Assembly: GCA_965221545.1 (NCBI GenBank)
Contig: OZ244901.1
Coordinates: 496,001 to 560,000 of the forward strand
DNA length: 64,000 nt
Source of the DNA: JAJEFO01 sp022819605
GTDB taxonomy: Bacteria; Pseudomonadota; Alphaproteobacteria; Rhodobacterales; Rhodobacteraceae
Direction: 5' to 3'
A model generated the notes under the pieces. It was not told the origin of the DNA, ran no database searches, and saw only the letters and a program-made list of their open reading frames with translations. This document shows positions 27,279 to 35,780 of the stretch, in pieces (positions within the stretch are counted from its first letter, which is position 1; each line of letters opens with the position of its first letter). Both the position numbers and the translations under genes were made by a program.

Positions 27279-28022
27279 TCAGAGCGACGAGACAAGGTGT
27301 CCGCCATCGACCACGATTTCTGTGCCGGTCATGAAGGCGCCGTCGTCGGTGGCCAGCAGCAGAAGCGGGCCGTCTAGATCGGACATGTTGCCCAAGCGTC
27401 GCTGCGGCACGCGCTTGATCAACGCCTTTCCCGCGTCGGATGCAAAGAAGTCGCGGTTCAGATCGGTCTCGATATAGCCCGGGCAGAGTGCATTGACGCG
27501 AATGCCGTAACGCGCCCATTCGAGCGCGAGGCTTCTGGTCATCTGCACGACACCTGACTTGGCCGTGGCATAGACCGACAGGTTTCCTGCAACGCGGATC
27601 CCGAGGATCGACGCGATGTTGATTATGCTGCCGCCCTTGCCCGCCTCCACCAGCCTTTGCCCCGCGGCCCTTGCTACGCGAAACACGCCGGTGAGATCGG
27701 TGTCGATGACGTGCGCCCAATCGTCCTCGGTGGTCTTCAATGCCTGGCCGTCGACAGTGACACCTGCATTGTTGACCACGATGTCGAAAGTCCGGCCCTC
27801 GAAGACCGCGGCCACGCTGGAAGGGTCGGTCACGTCCAGAGCCGCAGCCTGCGCCATCCCGCCGTTGCCTTCGATCTTTGCACAGAGGCTCTGCAGCCGG
27901 TCGACACGCCTTGCTGCCGCGGTGACTTCGGCGCCTTGTTCGGCGAGAATCCGCGTGAAATGCGCCCCGAGGCCGGACGACGCGCCGGTGACCAGTGCCG
28001 TTTTCCCGCTCAGTTTCATCAC
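27279..28022 (-). CDS. SDR family oxidoreductase
   Basis: 247 residues, classical short-chain dehydrogenase. The TGASSGLG cofactor loop is at residues 12-19, NNAGVT in the middle, and the catalytic Tyr and Lys appear in SVYATAKSG, followed by PGYIETDL. Likely an NAD(P)-dependent hydroxyacyl or alcohol dehydrogenase. AAAGG lies upstream of a double ATG (28022 or 28019). First gene of a three-gene operon with the acyl-CoA dehydrogenase and APH-like kinase, so it probably oxidises or reduces the same acyl substrate. Confidence 0.94.
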   Translation of the reverse strand: MMKLSGKTALVTGASSGLGAHFTRILAEQGAEVTAAARRVDRLQSLCAKIEGNGGMAQAAALDVTDPSSVAAVFEGRTFDIVVNNAGVTVDGQALKTTEDDWAHVIDTDLTGVFRVARAAGQRLVEAGKGGSIINIASILGIRVAGNLSVYATAKSGVVQMTRSLALEWARYGIRVNALCPGYIETDLNRDFFASDAGKALIKRVPQRRLGNMSDLDGPLLLLATDDGAFMTGTEIVVDGGHLVSSL

Positions 28023-28553
28023 GACCTTTCAGTAGGACTTTGGCAACTCCAGTGTGCGTCGGCGATCAACGACACGATCAGTTCGTGGGAGGCTCCAATC
28101 TCAGCACGTGATTAAAGACATTCATTCGGCGCTCACGTAATAGAGCGCAGGGGCAGCATCGATTTACTCCTGGACCCGCCCAGTTAACGGCAGTCCGATA
28201 CCACCCGGGACTACGCGCGCGCAACCGGAAGGATGTTCGACTACCTCGACCAACCGCTCCTCAACCTGTATCGGCACCGGCGCTGTCCGACCTGCCATGG
28301 TAATGCCGCGTGCAAGTGGCTGGCTCGTCACGCGGCCACGCGCGGTCGCGGACACTGCATTCGCGAACCGCGGGGCTGTCATCGGCATCTTGTTCCGATT
28401 CGCGCACGGGACGTGTGGACCATCGCCGCCGACGCGCGTTTCGGAGGTCGGCGCATCGGCGGATTCAGTGTCCTGCACGCTTGGGAGCAGAGGCTATGCA
28501 GCGTCCGCAGCTGCATGTCGTCGTCGCCGCGGTTGAATCGCCGAAAGAGCAAC
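28023..28553. other. intergenic stretch upstream of the SDR operon, no gene recognised
   Basis: 531 bases between the folC stop and the SDR start, both on the minus strand; it should contain the SDR operon promoter. Open frames up to 137 codons exist on both strands but overlap each other, lack ribosome sites and match nothing I know. No hairpin or strong promoter box stands out. Confidence 0.4.
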
Positions 28554-29867
28554 TCATCCGTTCTCTCGCAAGACCGCTCCGGCAAGATACAGCGAGCCAC
28601 AGATGAGTATGCGAGCTGCAGGATCGGAATTGACGATCTCGTTTAGCGCATCCTGAACGGACTGGGCGATGGACGTCGGCAGTCCCACGGACGTGGAGGC
28701 CTCGGCGGTGTCCCTTGCCGGAAGAGTCGCGGCCTCGCCCGGAATCGCGACGGCATGGAGGCTCTCGGCCACGCTTGCCAGCGGCAAGAGGTAGCCCGCC
28801 ACGTCCTTGGTCGCGAGCATTCCGCAGATAAGGTGTGTCGGCCGTTCCGGCAGGGTCTTGAGCGTTTCTGCAAGTGCCTCGCCGGCAGCGGGATTGTGAC
28901 CGCCGTCAAGCCAGAGTTCTGCTGTTGGCGCAGCCTCGACCAGCGGGCCTGTCTTCAGTCTCTGCATTCGTGCCGGCCAGTACGCGTTGGTAACGGCGCC
29001 TTGGGCCGCGACTTCACCCAGACCCAAGTGCCTGAGCGCGGCGATGGCCATGCCCGCGTTGGCCAGTTGATGCGGCCCTCGAAGATTGGGTAACGGAAGG
29101 TCGAGAAGGCCGGATTCGTCCTCGAACACCATTCGGCCATGCTCTGCACGAACGTGCCAATGCTGTCCAAAGGACATCGTAGGCGCATCAAGGCGTGCAG
29201 CTTCGGCCTCGATGACTTCCAGCCCGTCGTCATGCTGAGGTCCGATGATGACCGGTATGCCACGCTTGATTATGCCGGCCTTCTGTCCTGCAATCTCCTT
29301 GATCGTTTCTCCAAGAAACTGCTGGTGGTCGAGGTCTACCTTGGTGATGATGGTCAAAACGGGACTGTCCACCACGTTTGTGGCATCGTGACGCCCGCCA
29401 AGGCCAACTTCCAGCAAGGTCCAGTCGGCGGGGATTTCCGCAAATGCCAGAAAGGCCGCCACTGTCGTGATCTCGAAATACGTGATCGTTTCGCCACCGT
29501 TGGCCACGTAGACATTTTCGAGAAGCTCCAGCAGGTCTCGTTCGGAGATGATCTTTCCCGCCACGCGGATTCTCTCATGAAACCGGGCTAGATGCGGCGA
29601 CGTGTATGCGTGGACAGTCAAGCCTTCGGCTTCGAGTCCGGCGCGGATCATCGCCTGGGTAGAACCCTTGCCGTTTGTGCCGGCGACATGAACCACCGGG
29701 GGCAACCTGCCATGCGGGTTCCCGACAGACGACAGGCAGCGACCCATGCGGTCCAGGTTCAGGTCGATGACCTTTGGATGCAGGCGCTGCATTCTTTCGA
29801 GAACTGCGTCAGAAGACGTGAATCGCATCAAGGCGGTCTCGTCGCCAAGGTCCGGCATTTCTCGCAT
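28554..29867 (-). CDS. folC: bifunctional folylpolyglutamate synthase / dihydrofolate synthase
   Basis: 437 residues, Mur ligase superfamily. The P-loop HVAGTNGKGST is near residue 63, followed by AYTSPHLARFHERIRV, EVGLGGRHDATNVV and ITKVDLDHQQFLG, then the C-terminal LDGGHNPAAGEAL. It joins glutamate to dihydropteroate and to folates. It starts 4 bp after the accD stop, the usual accD-folC arrangement of this bacterial group. Confidence 0.97.
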   Translation of the reverse strand: MREMPDLGDETALMRFTSSDAVLERMQRLHPKVIDLNLDRMGRCLSSVGNPHGRLPPVVHVAGTNGKGSTQAMIRAGLEAEGLTVHAYTSPHLARFHERIRVAGKIISERDLLELLENVYVANGGETITYFEITTVAAFLAFAEIPADWTLLEVGLGGRHDATNVVDSPVLTIITKVDLDHQQFLGETIKEIAGQKAGIIKRGIPVIIGPQHDDGLEVIEAEAARLDAPTMSFGQHWHVRAEHGRMVFEDESGLLDLPLPNLRGPHQLANAGMAIAALRHLGLGEVAAQGAVTNAYWPARMQRLKTGPLVEAAPTAELWLDGGHNPAAGEALAETLKTLPERPTHLICGMLATKDVAGYLLPLASVAESLHAVAIPGEAATLPARDTAEASTSVGLPTSIAQSVQDALNEIVNSDPAARILICGSLYLAGAVLRENG

Positions 29868-29871
29868 GCCG

Positions 29872-30789
29872 CTATCCGGACGCCGCTGCCGGTTCCGATT
29901 TGGCGTCGTTCGGAGGGGGAAGGTCGCCCTTCACGGGAGGAGGCATGTCGAGGAGCATGCGAGTGATGCGTGAGAGTTCGCTCTTCATGTCACGGCGATG
30001 CGTCACGCGATCAAGCATTCCGTGGTCCAGGAGGTACTCTGCGCGCTGAAAGCCTTCGGGAAGCGTTTCGCGAATCGTCTGCTCAATGACCCTCGGCCCG
30101 GCAAAGCAGATGAGCGCATTGGGTTCCGCAATGTGAACGTCGCCAAGCATGGCGTATGACGCCGTGACACCGCCTGTCGTCGGGTTCGTGAGAACGACGA
30201 TATAGGGGAGGCCGGCATCGCGCACCAGTTCGACCGCAACCGTGGTGCGCGGCATCTGCATGAGGGACAGGATCCCTTCCTGCATGCGGGCGCCGCCGGC
30301 GGCCGAAAAGAGGATCAGGGGACGTTTGAGCTCAACGGCGCGATTTGCGGCAGTGACGACGGCGTTGCCGACATACATGCCCATCGAGCCGCCCATGAAG
30401 CTGAAGTCCTGGCAGGCAGCCACAATGGGCGTTCGTTCGATCATTCCCTCCGCTACCAGCATTGCCTCCTTTTCCTCGGTCTCACGCTGAGCGGTCTTGA
30501 GGCGATCCGGGTACTTTTTCTGGTCGCGGAACGACAATGGGTCGGGCGTCGGCATGGGCACGTCCACTTCGGTGAACACGCCGTCATCGAAGAGCGCGGT
30601 CAGCCGATCGCGTGCAGAGATCGCCATGTGATGATCGCAGCTTGTGCAGACGCCTAGGTTCTCGGTCAACTCCCGGTGAAACAGCATCGTTCCGCATTCC
30701 GGGCACTTCGACCAGAGATTCTCGGGTGTTTCCCGCCTGGAAAACAGCGAATTGATCTTGGGTCGGACGTAGTTCGATATCCAGTTCAT
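29872..30789 (-). CDS. accD: acetyl-CoA carboxylase carboxyltransferase subunit beta
   Basis: 305 residues. An N-terminal zinc ribbon with Cys29, 32, 48 and 51 (CPECG, CTSCD) precedes the crotonase-fold carboxyltransferase domain (FMGGSMGMYVGNAV, SAAGGARMQEGILSL, NPTTGGVTASYAMLGD). With AccA it moves the carboxyl group from biotin to acetyl-CoA, the committed step of fatty acid synthesis. The tail after residue 285 is proline-rich and variable. Divergent from ilvD. Confidence 0.98.
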   Translation of the reverse strand: MNWISNYVRPKINSLFSRRETPENLWSKCPECGTMLFHRELTENLGVCTSCDHHMAISARDRLTALFDDGVFTEVDVPMPTPDPLSFRDQKKYPDRLKTAQRETEEKEAMLVAEGMIERTPIVAACQDFSFMGGSMGMYVGNAVVTAANRAVELKRPLILFSAAGGARMQEGILSLMQMPRTTVAVELVRDAGLPYIVVLTNPTTGGVTASYAMLGDVHIAEPNALICFAGPRVIEQTIRETLPEGFQRAEYLLDHGMLDRVTHRRDMKSELSRITRMLLDMPPPVKGDLPPPNDAKSEPAAASG

Positions 30790-30913
30790 GAGCCTGCCCG
30801 ATTTTCACTCACAGTTAAGCAGGACGGACGGGAATTGCAATCGCGCGGTCTTTGCTTGCCGAGCCAAGCAACGGCGTCTATGCCTCTAGCCGCTGAAATC
30901 CCGGGAGCGCACT

Positions 30914-32638
30914 ATGCTGAAGAAGAGATTCGACAAGTCCAGCCTGCCCAGCCGCCACGTAACCGAAGGTCCGGCCCGAGCGCCGCATCGGTCATACTAC
31001 TATGCAATGGGCATCTCGGAAGAGGAAATTGCTCAGCCTTTCGTGGGCGTGGCGACCTGCTGGAACGAGGCGGCACCCTGCAACATCGCCCTTGATCGTC
31101 AGGCGCAGGCCGTGAAGCTCGGCGTCAAGGAAGGGTTTGGCACGCCACGGGAGTTCACGACCATTACCGTGACGGACGGGATCGCAATGGGCCACGAGGG
31201 AATGCGTTCCTCGCTCGCCTCTCGCGAGGCCATCGCAGACACGGTTGAACTCACGATGCGCGGACACTGCTACGACGCTCTCGTCGGCTTGGCTGGCTGC
31301 GACAAGTCGTTGCCTGGCATGATGATGGCGATGGTGCGGCTCAACGTGCCCTCGGTCTTCATCTATGGCGGGTCGATCATGCCGGGCCGCTTCGAGGGCC
31401 GGGACGTGACGGTGCAGGATGTCTTCGAGGCGGTTGGCCGTCACCAGGCGGGCCAGAACTCGGACGAGGAATTGCGTGCTCTCGAAAGGGTCGCCTGTCC
31501 GTCTGCAGGAGCTTGCGGCGGTCAGTTCACGGCCAACACGATGGCCTGCGTGTCCGAGGCGATCGGCCTCGCGCTCCTGAACTCCTCGGGTGCGCCCGCA
31601 CCTTACGAAAGTCGCGACGCGTTTGCCACGGCGTCCGGTCTTGCCGTGATGAACCTCTTGGAAAGAAACATTCGCGCCCGGGACGTCGTTACCCGCAAGA
31701 GCCTCGAGAACGCGGCTCGCATCGTTGCCTGCACCGGCGGATCTACCAACGCGGGGCTGCATTTGCCGGCAATCGCCCACGAGGCCGGAATCGATTTCGA
31801 CCTCGACGATGTCTGCGAGATCTTCCGCGACACGCCGTATTTCGTCGATCTGAAACCGGGTGGACAGTTCGTGGCAAAGGACTTGTACGAGGTCGGTGGC
31901 GTACCGGTCGTGATGAAGGAACTGCGCAAGGCAGGCCTGATCCACGAAGAATGCATAACTGCATCCGGCGAAGCCATTGGCGAAGCGCTTGACAGGATCG
32001 AATGCGATGCCGACGGTCGCGTGATCCATCCCGTCGAGAAACCGATCACGAAGACGGGTGGTGTCGTGGGGCTGAAGGGCAATCTCGCCCCGGAAGGTGC
32101 GATAGTGAAGGTCGCGGGCATGAGCGAGGAGGAACAGGTCTTTACTGGCCCTGCCCGGGTCTTCGAGTGCGAGGAGGAGGCTTTCGCGGCCGTCAAGGCG
32201 CGCACCTACAAGGAAGGAGAGGTCATAGTCATCCGCAACGAAGGTCCTGCAAGCGGTCCCGGAATGCGCGAGATGCTGGCTACGACCGCTGCGCTGTCGG
32301 GACAGGGAGTGGGCAAGAAGGTCGCGCTGATCACTGATGGTCGATTCTCTGGCGCGACGCGGGGCTTCTGCGTTGGGCATGTCGGCCCGGAGAGCGCGCG
32401 GGGCGGACCAATCGGAAAGCTCCAGGATGGAGACATTATCACCATAGATGCGATCAAGGGTGAACTCAGCGTGGATCTGAGCGACGAGGAACTCGAGGCC
32501 CGGACCTACTCGCCGCGGGAAACGATCTACACCAGTGGTGCGCTATGGAAGTATGCGCAACTCGTTGGGTCCACGCGGCTTGGCGCAGTGACTCATCCCG
32601 GCGCCAAGCGCGAGACGCATGTCTACGCCGATCTGTAG
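30914..32638 (+). CDS. ilvD: dihydroxy-acid dehydratase
   Basis: 574 residues, full length. The IlvD/Edd signatures are present: CDKSLPGMMMAM near residue 130 and CPSAGACGGQFTANTMACVSEA with iron-sulfur cysteines, then LITDGRFSGATRGFCVGHVGPE near the C-terminus. It dehydrates 2,3-dihydroxy acids in valine and isoleucine synthesis. GGGAG precedes the ATG by 7 bases. Monocistronic by appearance. Confidence 0.98.
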   Translation: MLKKRFDKSSLPSRHVTEGPARAPHRSYYYAMGISEEEIAQPFVGVATCWNEAAPCNIALDRQAQAVKLGVKEGFGTPREFTTITVTDGIAMGHEGMRSSLASREAIADTVELTMRGHCYDALVGLAGCDKSLPGMMMAMVRLNVPSVFIYGGSIMPGRFEGRDVTVQDVFEAVGRHQAGQNSDEELRALERVACPSAGACGGQFTANTMACVSEAIGLALLNSSGAPAPYESRDAFATASGLAVMNLLERNIRARDVVTRKSLENAARIVACTGGSTNAGLHLPAIAHEAGIDFDLDDVCEIFRDTPYFVDLKPGGQFVAKDLYEVGGVPVVMKELRKAGLIHEECITASGEAIGEALDRIECDADGRVIHPVEKPITKTGGVVGLKGNLAPEGAIVKVAGMSEEEQVFTGPARVFECEEEAFAAVKARTYKEGEVIVIRNEGPASGPGMREMLATTAALSGQGVGKKVALITDGRFSGATRGFCVGHVGPESARGGPIGKLQDGDIITIDAIKGELSVDLSDEELEARTYSPRETIYTSGALWKYAQLVGSTRLGAVTHPGAKRETHVYADL

Positions 32639-32768
32639 GGTATGAAAGCGGCCCCGGGACCATTTGCAGGGTCGCGCTTCGTCCCAGCCATGGAAGGGCT
32701 GCATTCGAAGGTTCCTTTCGCAGCAGCAGGTTGCCGCCCACCGGAATCCGGACATGGCGTTCTGGCCG

Positions 32769-32960
32769 CTAGTCTCCTGAAAAGACGTAACGCTTGTCGC
32801 AATACCCGCATTCGACCCACCCGACCTGCGGGTCTATCGAAAGCCAGACTCGCGGATGGCCGAGTGCGCCTTCGCCACCGTCGCAGGCAACCCTCAATGT
32901 CGACACCGTCTCGCTCTCTGGCGGAGGAGGGACATTCAGCGGTTCAGTGTCTTTGGTCAT
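32769..32960 (-). CDS. small zinc-finger protein, zf-CHCC (NDUFS6-like)
   Basis: 63 residues. The block VACDGGEGALGHPRVWLSID ... CGYCDKRYV carries Cys, His, Cys, Cys in the spacing of zf-CHCC proteins, the bacterial relatives of complex I accessory subunit NDUFS6. In alphaproteobacteria such a protein is often an accessory of NADH dehydrogenase, but no nuo gene is near. The first ~20 residues are acidic/proline-rich and probably unstructured. Convergent with ilvD. Confidence 0.85.
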   Translation of the reverse strand: MTKDTEPLNVPPPPESETVSTLRVACDGGEGALGHPRVWLSIDPQVGWVECGYCDKRYVFSGD

Positions 32961-33224
32961 TATTCCTCTGGTCTCCTCAGTTCCCCTCTGAAGCGCACCG
33001 CCTGCCTATTCGTCCATGCCATGAGGGCGAGCCTTAGTGAAGAGACGACTGGGGAGAACGGGACCCTGTCTTCGAGTCGATCCTGCAATTCGGATGCGAT
33101 TCAGTTCCTGCTCCATGATGCATTGGCAGAGCTTGACGATCGTTGCAAGCGGTCCCCCAAGCCAGCTTTGAACGCATCAGCTGTTCGCGCGGACATGCCG
33201 ACGTCGCTTTCGGGGCGCGCGCGG

Positions 33225-33641
33225 TCATTCGTCCATGTCCAGACGGTCGCGAAACCTATGGGCCAATTCGCTCTCGGTGATGCTACCGTCGGCAGCGCCC
33301 ACCATCGTTCGGAGCGCGTCCGGCTGCTCGAAGCGGAGCCGGTAGCCGTTGTCAGCAAGGAACAGGCGCGCGGCAATCCAGGCTGTCCGCTTGTTGCCGT
33401 CCACGAATCCATGGTTCTTGACTATGCCGTAGGCGTAGGCAGCGGCGAAGTCAGCCGCGTCGGGCTCGCCGTAGTGGATGAGGTTCATCGGTCGAACGAG
33501 AGCGCTTGCAATGCCGCCGGCATCGCGAATGCCCTCCGAACCGCTGTGCTCGGCAAGTTGGCGGTCGTGGACGTCAAAGATGACGGCAGGATCGATCCAA
33601 CGCCACTGCTTCGGTCGCGCCTTGTCGGAAAAGGCGCTCAT
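33225..33641 (-). CDS. doc: Doc-type (death-on-curing) toxin
   Basis: 138 residues, compact Fic/Doc fold. The active motif is HGFVDGNKR (residues 77-85), the Doc variant with Lys where AMP-transferring Fic proteins have Gly-Arg. Characterised Doc proteins phosphorylate elongation factor Tu and stop translation. WIDPAVIFDVHDRQLAEHSG and GGIASALVRPMN are typical N-terminal blocks. The ATG overlaps the antitoxin stop by ATGA, so the toxin is translated only with the antitoxin. Its partner here is AbrB-like, not Phd-like. Confidence 0.94.
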   Translation of the reverse strand: MSAFSDKARPKQWRWIDPAVIFDVHDRQLAEHSGSEGIRDAGGIASALVRPMNLIHYGEPDAADFAAAYAYGIVKNHGFVDGNKRTAWIAARLFLADNGYRLRFEQPDALRTMVGAADGSITESELAHRFRDRLDMDE

Positions 33642-33865
33642 CTGGCAAGCGCACGCAGCACTTCGCGGTCGTCGTGCATGATCTCCTCTGCCAAGTCCAT
33701 CTGCCTCGCAAAGTCCGGATTGTAGGGGGTCAGGCGATAACCGCCGTCAGCCGATTCGGTAAGGTAGAGCACGTCGCCCTTCTTGACCTTCAGGTGGGCC
33801 ATGGTTTCCTTGGGCAGGATGACTCCGGACGAGGCCCCCACCGTCGTGATTCTCAGAGTCAGCAT
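33638..33865 (-). CDS. AbrB/MazE-type antitoxin of the Doc toxin
   Basis: 75 residues. A swapped-hairpin AbrB/SpoVT DNA-binding fold is visible in TLRITTVGASSGVILPKETMAHLKVKKGDVLYLTE, followed by a charged C-terminal tail that would wrap the toxin. The start at 33865 has GAGAGGA 7 bases upstream and coincides with the family N-terminus; the longer open frame to 34087 is chance. A perfect inverted repeat (33884-33903) lies just upstream, the expected site for self-repression. Confidence 0.92.
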   Translation of the reverse strand: MLTLRITTVGASSGVILPKETMAHLKVKKGDVLYLTESADGGYRLTPYNPDFARQMDLAEEIMHDDREVLRALAR

Positions 33866-34201
33866 TCGTGTTCCTCTCAGTATTATATAATCGATATTAT
33901 ATAGCGAGGGGCGCCGCGTGTTGCAAACGCACTGGGCGGGCCGCTGGAATTCGATGCGGGTCGGCAAGAAAATTGTCGGTTGGATCGGTCGCACACAGAC
34001 ACCCGCCACGCGTCTACAACCGCCAGACAACACGGAGCGCCGCCGTACATCGGTGGGAGGTCTGAACAACCTTGGCCGGAAATGCACGCAATTGGTGCAC
34101 CGAATGACGGAAGCCGCTATATCGCGGCGTGCATTTCAACGTGGTTCAGGCGCATTGGTTGCGTCCAGAAAACGTAACGTTCAGGCTGCAGCCGCAGTAG
34201 T
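33866..34201. other. gap between the toxin-antitoxin pair and the HIT gene, with nested stem-loop
   Basis: No gene seen. Beyond the operator it holds a folded region at 34081-34135: outer arms AATGCACGC and GCGTGCATT enclose GCCGC-TATATC-GCGGC and the self-complementary GGTGCACC. It lies 3' of the HIT gene (minus strand), so it could end or stabilise that transcript; there is no T-run. Confidence 0.4.
33884..33903. promoter_or_regulatory. operator/promoter palindrome of the AbrB-Doc pair
   Basis: TATATAAT-CGAT-ATTATATA, two perfect 8-bp arms. On the minus strand it also supplies a TATAAT-like -10 box about 20 bases before the antitoxin start, so repressor binding and polymerase binding would compete. 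It is a strikingly AT-rich island in GC-rich DNA. Confidence 0.6.
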
Positions 34202-34576
34202 TCAGGAATTCAGCATTGGCCCGAGGGGTCGGCCGGCAAGTATGTGCATGTGAAAGTGCGGGACTTCCTGTCCGCTGTCCGGACCTGAATTTGCGATCAA
34301 CCTGTAACCGGTGCCCTGATCCGGACTCACGCCGATTTCGCGGCAGATGGATCCAAGCGTGCGCCAGAAGTCGGCGATTTCGCCATCGCTCGCCTCAGAG
34401 ACGAAATGATCCGCATTCACGTACCGGCCCTTGGTGATGACGACGACGTGGTGCGGGGCTTGGGGCGCAATGTCCTTGAAGGCCAATGTATGCTCGGTTT
34501 CCTTGACCGTGGTGTTTGGAATCTCGCCGCGGAGTATTTTCGCGAAAATGTTCTGATCGTCGTAGTCGTAGGACAT
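34202..34576 (-). CDS. HIT family protein (histidine triad nucleotide-binding)
   Basis: 124 residues, Hint-like. The triad is His107-x-His109-x-His111 in VPHFHMHILA; DDQNIFAKILRGEIP and HVVVITKGRYVNADHF are family blocks. Such enzymes hydrolyse AMP conjugates (nucleoside phosphoramidates or acyl-adenylates) in the cytoplasm. Physiological substrate unknown. No operon partner. Confidence 0.95.
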   Translation of the reverse strand: MSYDYDDQNIFAKILRGEIPNTTVKETEHTLAFKDIAPQAPHHVVVITKGRYVNADHFVSEASDGEIADFWRTLGSICREIGVSPDQGTGYRLIANSGPDSGQEVPHFHMHILAGRPLGPMLNS

Positions 34577-35130
34577 GGGAATCCTCAGTCGGAGTTTGCG
34601 GCCCTTCTTCCGGGCGTCCGCTGCAGACCGCCTGTCACCGTTCCGGCTTCCCGGCAGTCGGGCCAGGTGCGGGTACGCTTGTAGACCAATTCGTCGGGAT
34701 TGAGAAACCTCGAATTCCTGCCGTTGCCCGGACGATCCTCATCCCGCAGGACGTCCACGCGTCCGCGGTCGGCGCACCGATGTGTCACGATGCCGTTCCG
34801 GAGAACCGCAGTCTGCCGGGCAAGAAGCGCTGCCCAGGCGGTGCTTGGAGGTTCGTGGAATCCGGGCAGGCAGGTGCGCAGGAGCATTCGGGAGTTCCGC
34901 GAATCGCCCCGACGGCAGACCGCCTTTCAACCGTTCGGTTGGAAGCCGAGGAAGGAATTGCGACCTGACTCGGCCGATTTCGTGCCCGAATTCGGGCAAC
35001 AGGTGGCGGGATTCCGCGAATTTCCGCCCTTTGGGATGTTAGGATGTTTCGCAATCGCGCCTTTCTGCTTATAGTCTCCCGTGGCCGCTGATTTCTTCAA
35101 TGCGACCAACAAAGCACACAGGGGGGGAAG
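34577..35130. other. intergenic region upstream of ihfB with short degenerate repeats
   Basis: No convincing gene. A ~25-base unit beginning GCAGACCGCCT occurs at about 34622 and again, with about three changes, at about 34914. A TTCCGCGAAT-containing unit occurs near 34895 and 35010. These look like copies of a dispersed intergenic repeat. A 100-codon minus-strand frame (34585-34887) runs through one copy and is probably chance. Confidence 0.4.
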
Positions 35131-35415
35131 ATGATACGGTCGGAGCTGGTGCAAAAGATTGCCGAAGAGAACCCACACCTGTACCAGCGAGATGTCGAAC
35201 GTATCGTCAATACGATCTTTGATTCGATCATTGATGCAATGTCACGAGGCAACCGGGTTGAACTCAGGGGCTTTGGCGCATTTTCCGTGAAAAAGCGGGA
35301 ATCCCGCATCGGACGCAATCCCCGGACCGGTGAAAGCGTCAACGTCGACGAAAAGCATGTACCGTTCTTCAAGACCGGAAAGCTGTTGAGGGATCGCCTG
35401 AACGGAAAGGCATGA
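35131..35415 (+). CDS. ihfB: integration host factor subunit beta
   Basis: 94 residues, HU/IHF fold. NPHLYQRDVERIVNTIFDSI (dimer helices), RGFGAFSVKKRESRIGRNPRTGE (DNA-binding arm with the intercalating proline region) and KTGKLLRDRLN. It bends DNA as a dimer with IhfA, which is outside the window. A G-rich site (GGGGGGAAG) abuts the ATG. The stop overlaps lapA by ATGA. Confidence 0.97.
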   Translation: MIRSELVQKIAEENPHLYQRDVERIVNTIFDSIIDAMSRGNRVELRGFGAFSVKKRESRIGRNPRTGESVNVDEKHVPFFKTGKLLRDRLNGKA

Positions 35416-35759
35416 TGCGTGCCATCCGCTTCCTCTTTCTTGGAGTCCTTGCAATTGCCCTGATCACGGTCGCGCTGGCGAACCGCGATCCGCTGAGCGT
35501 GCGCTTGCTGCCTGCCGAAGTTTCGCGTCTTGCCGGATTCGACTGGGAAATCACCCTGCCAACCTTCGTCGTTCTCTTTGCAGCGGGCGTGATCGGACTG
35601 GCGCTAGGTTTCCTGTGGGAATGGTTGCGCGAGCACAAGCACCGTGCCAAGGCCGCCAGCGAACGCAGGGAGCGGCAAAGGCTTGAGGAGGAATTCAGCA
35701 AGACTCGAAGCTCTTCAGCATCGGACGACGATGTCATCGAAATCCTTGAGGGCCGCTGA
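35412..35759 (+). CDS. lapA: LapA-domain inner-membrane protein
   Basis: 115 residues: membrane span at ~4-22, a short loop with ANRDPLSVRLLP (the LapA signature), a second span at ~48-70, then a charged coiled-coil cytoplasmic tail (EWLREHKHRAKAASERRERQRLEEE). LapA proteins take part in lipopolysaccharide assembly control in E. coli; the role here is by family only. ATGATG overlaps the ihfB stop, and trpF follows by 21 bp. Confidence 0.88.
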   Translation: MMRAIRFLFLGVLAIALITVALANRDPLSVRLLPAEVSRLAGFDWEITLPTFVVLFAAGVIGLALGFLWEWLREHKHRAKAASERRERQRLEEEFSKTRSSSASDDDVIEILEGR

Positions 35760-35780
35760 ACGAGGCGTTAAACCCGCCTC

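Noticed and set aside
30992..32380. 462-codon minus-strand open frame
   Set aside because: Antisense of ilvD.
34585..34887. 100-codon minus-strand frame just before the HIT gene
   Set aside because: It runs through an intergenic repeat unit and has no ribosome site.
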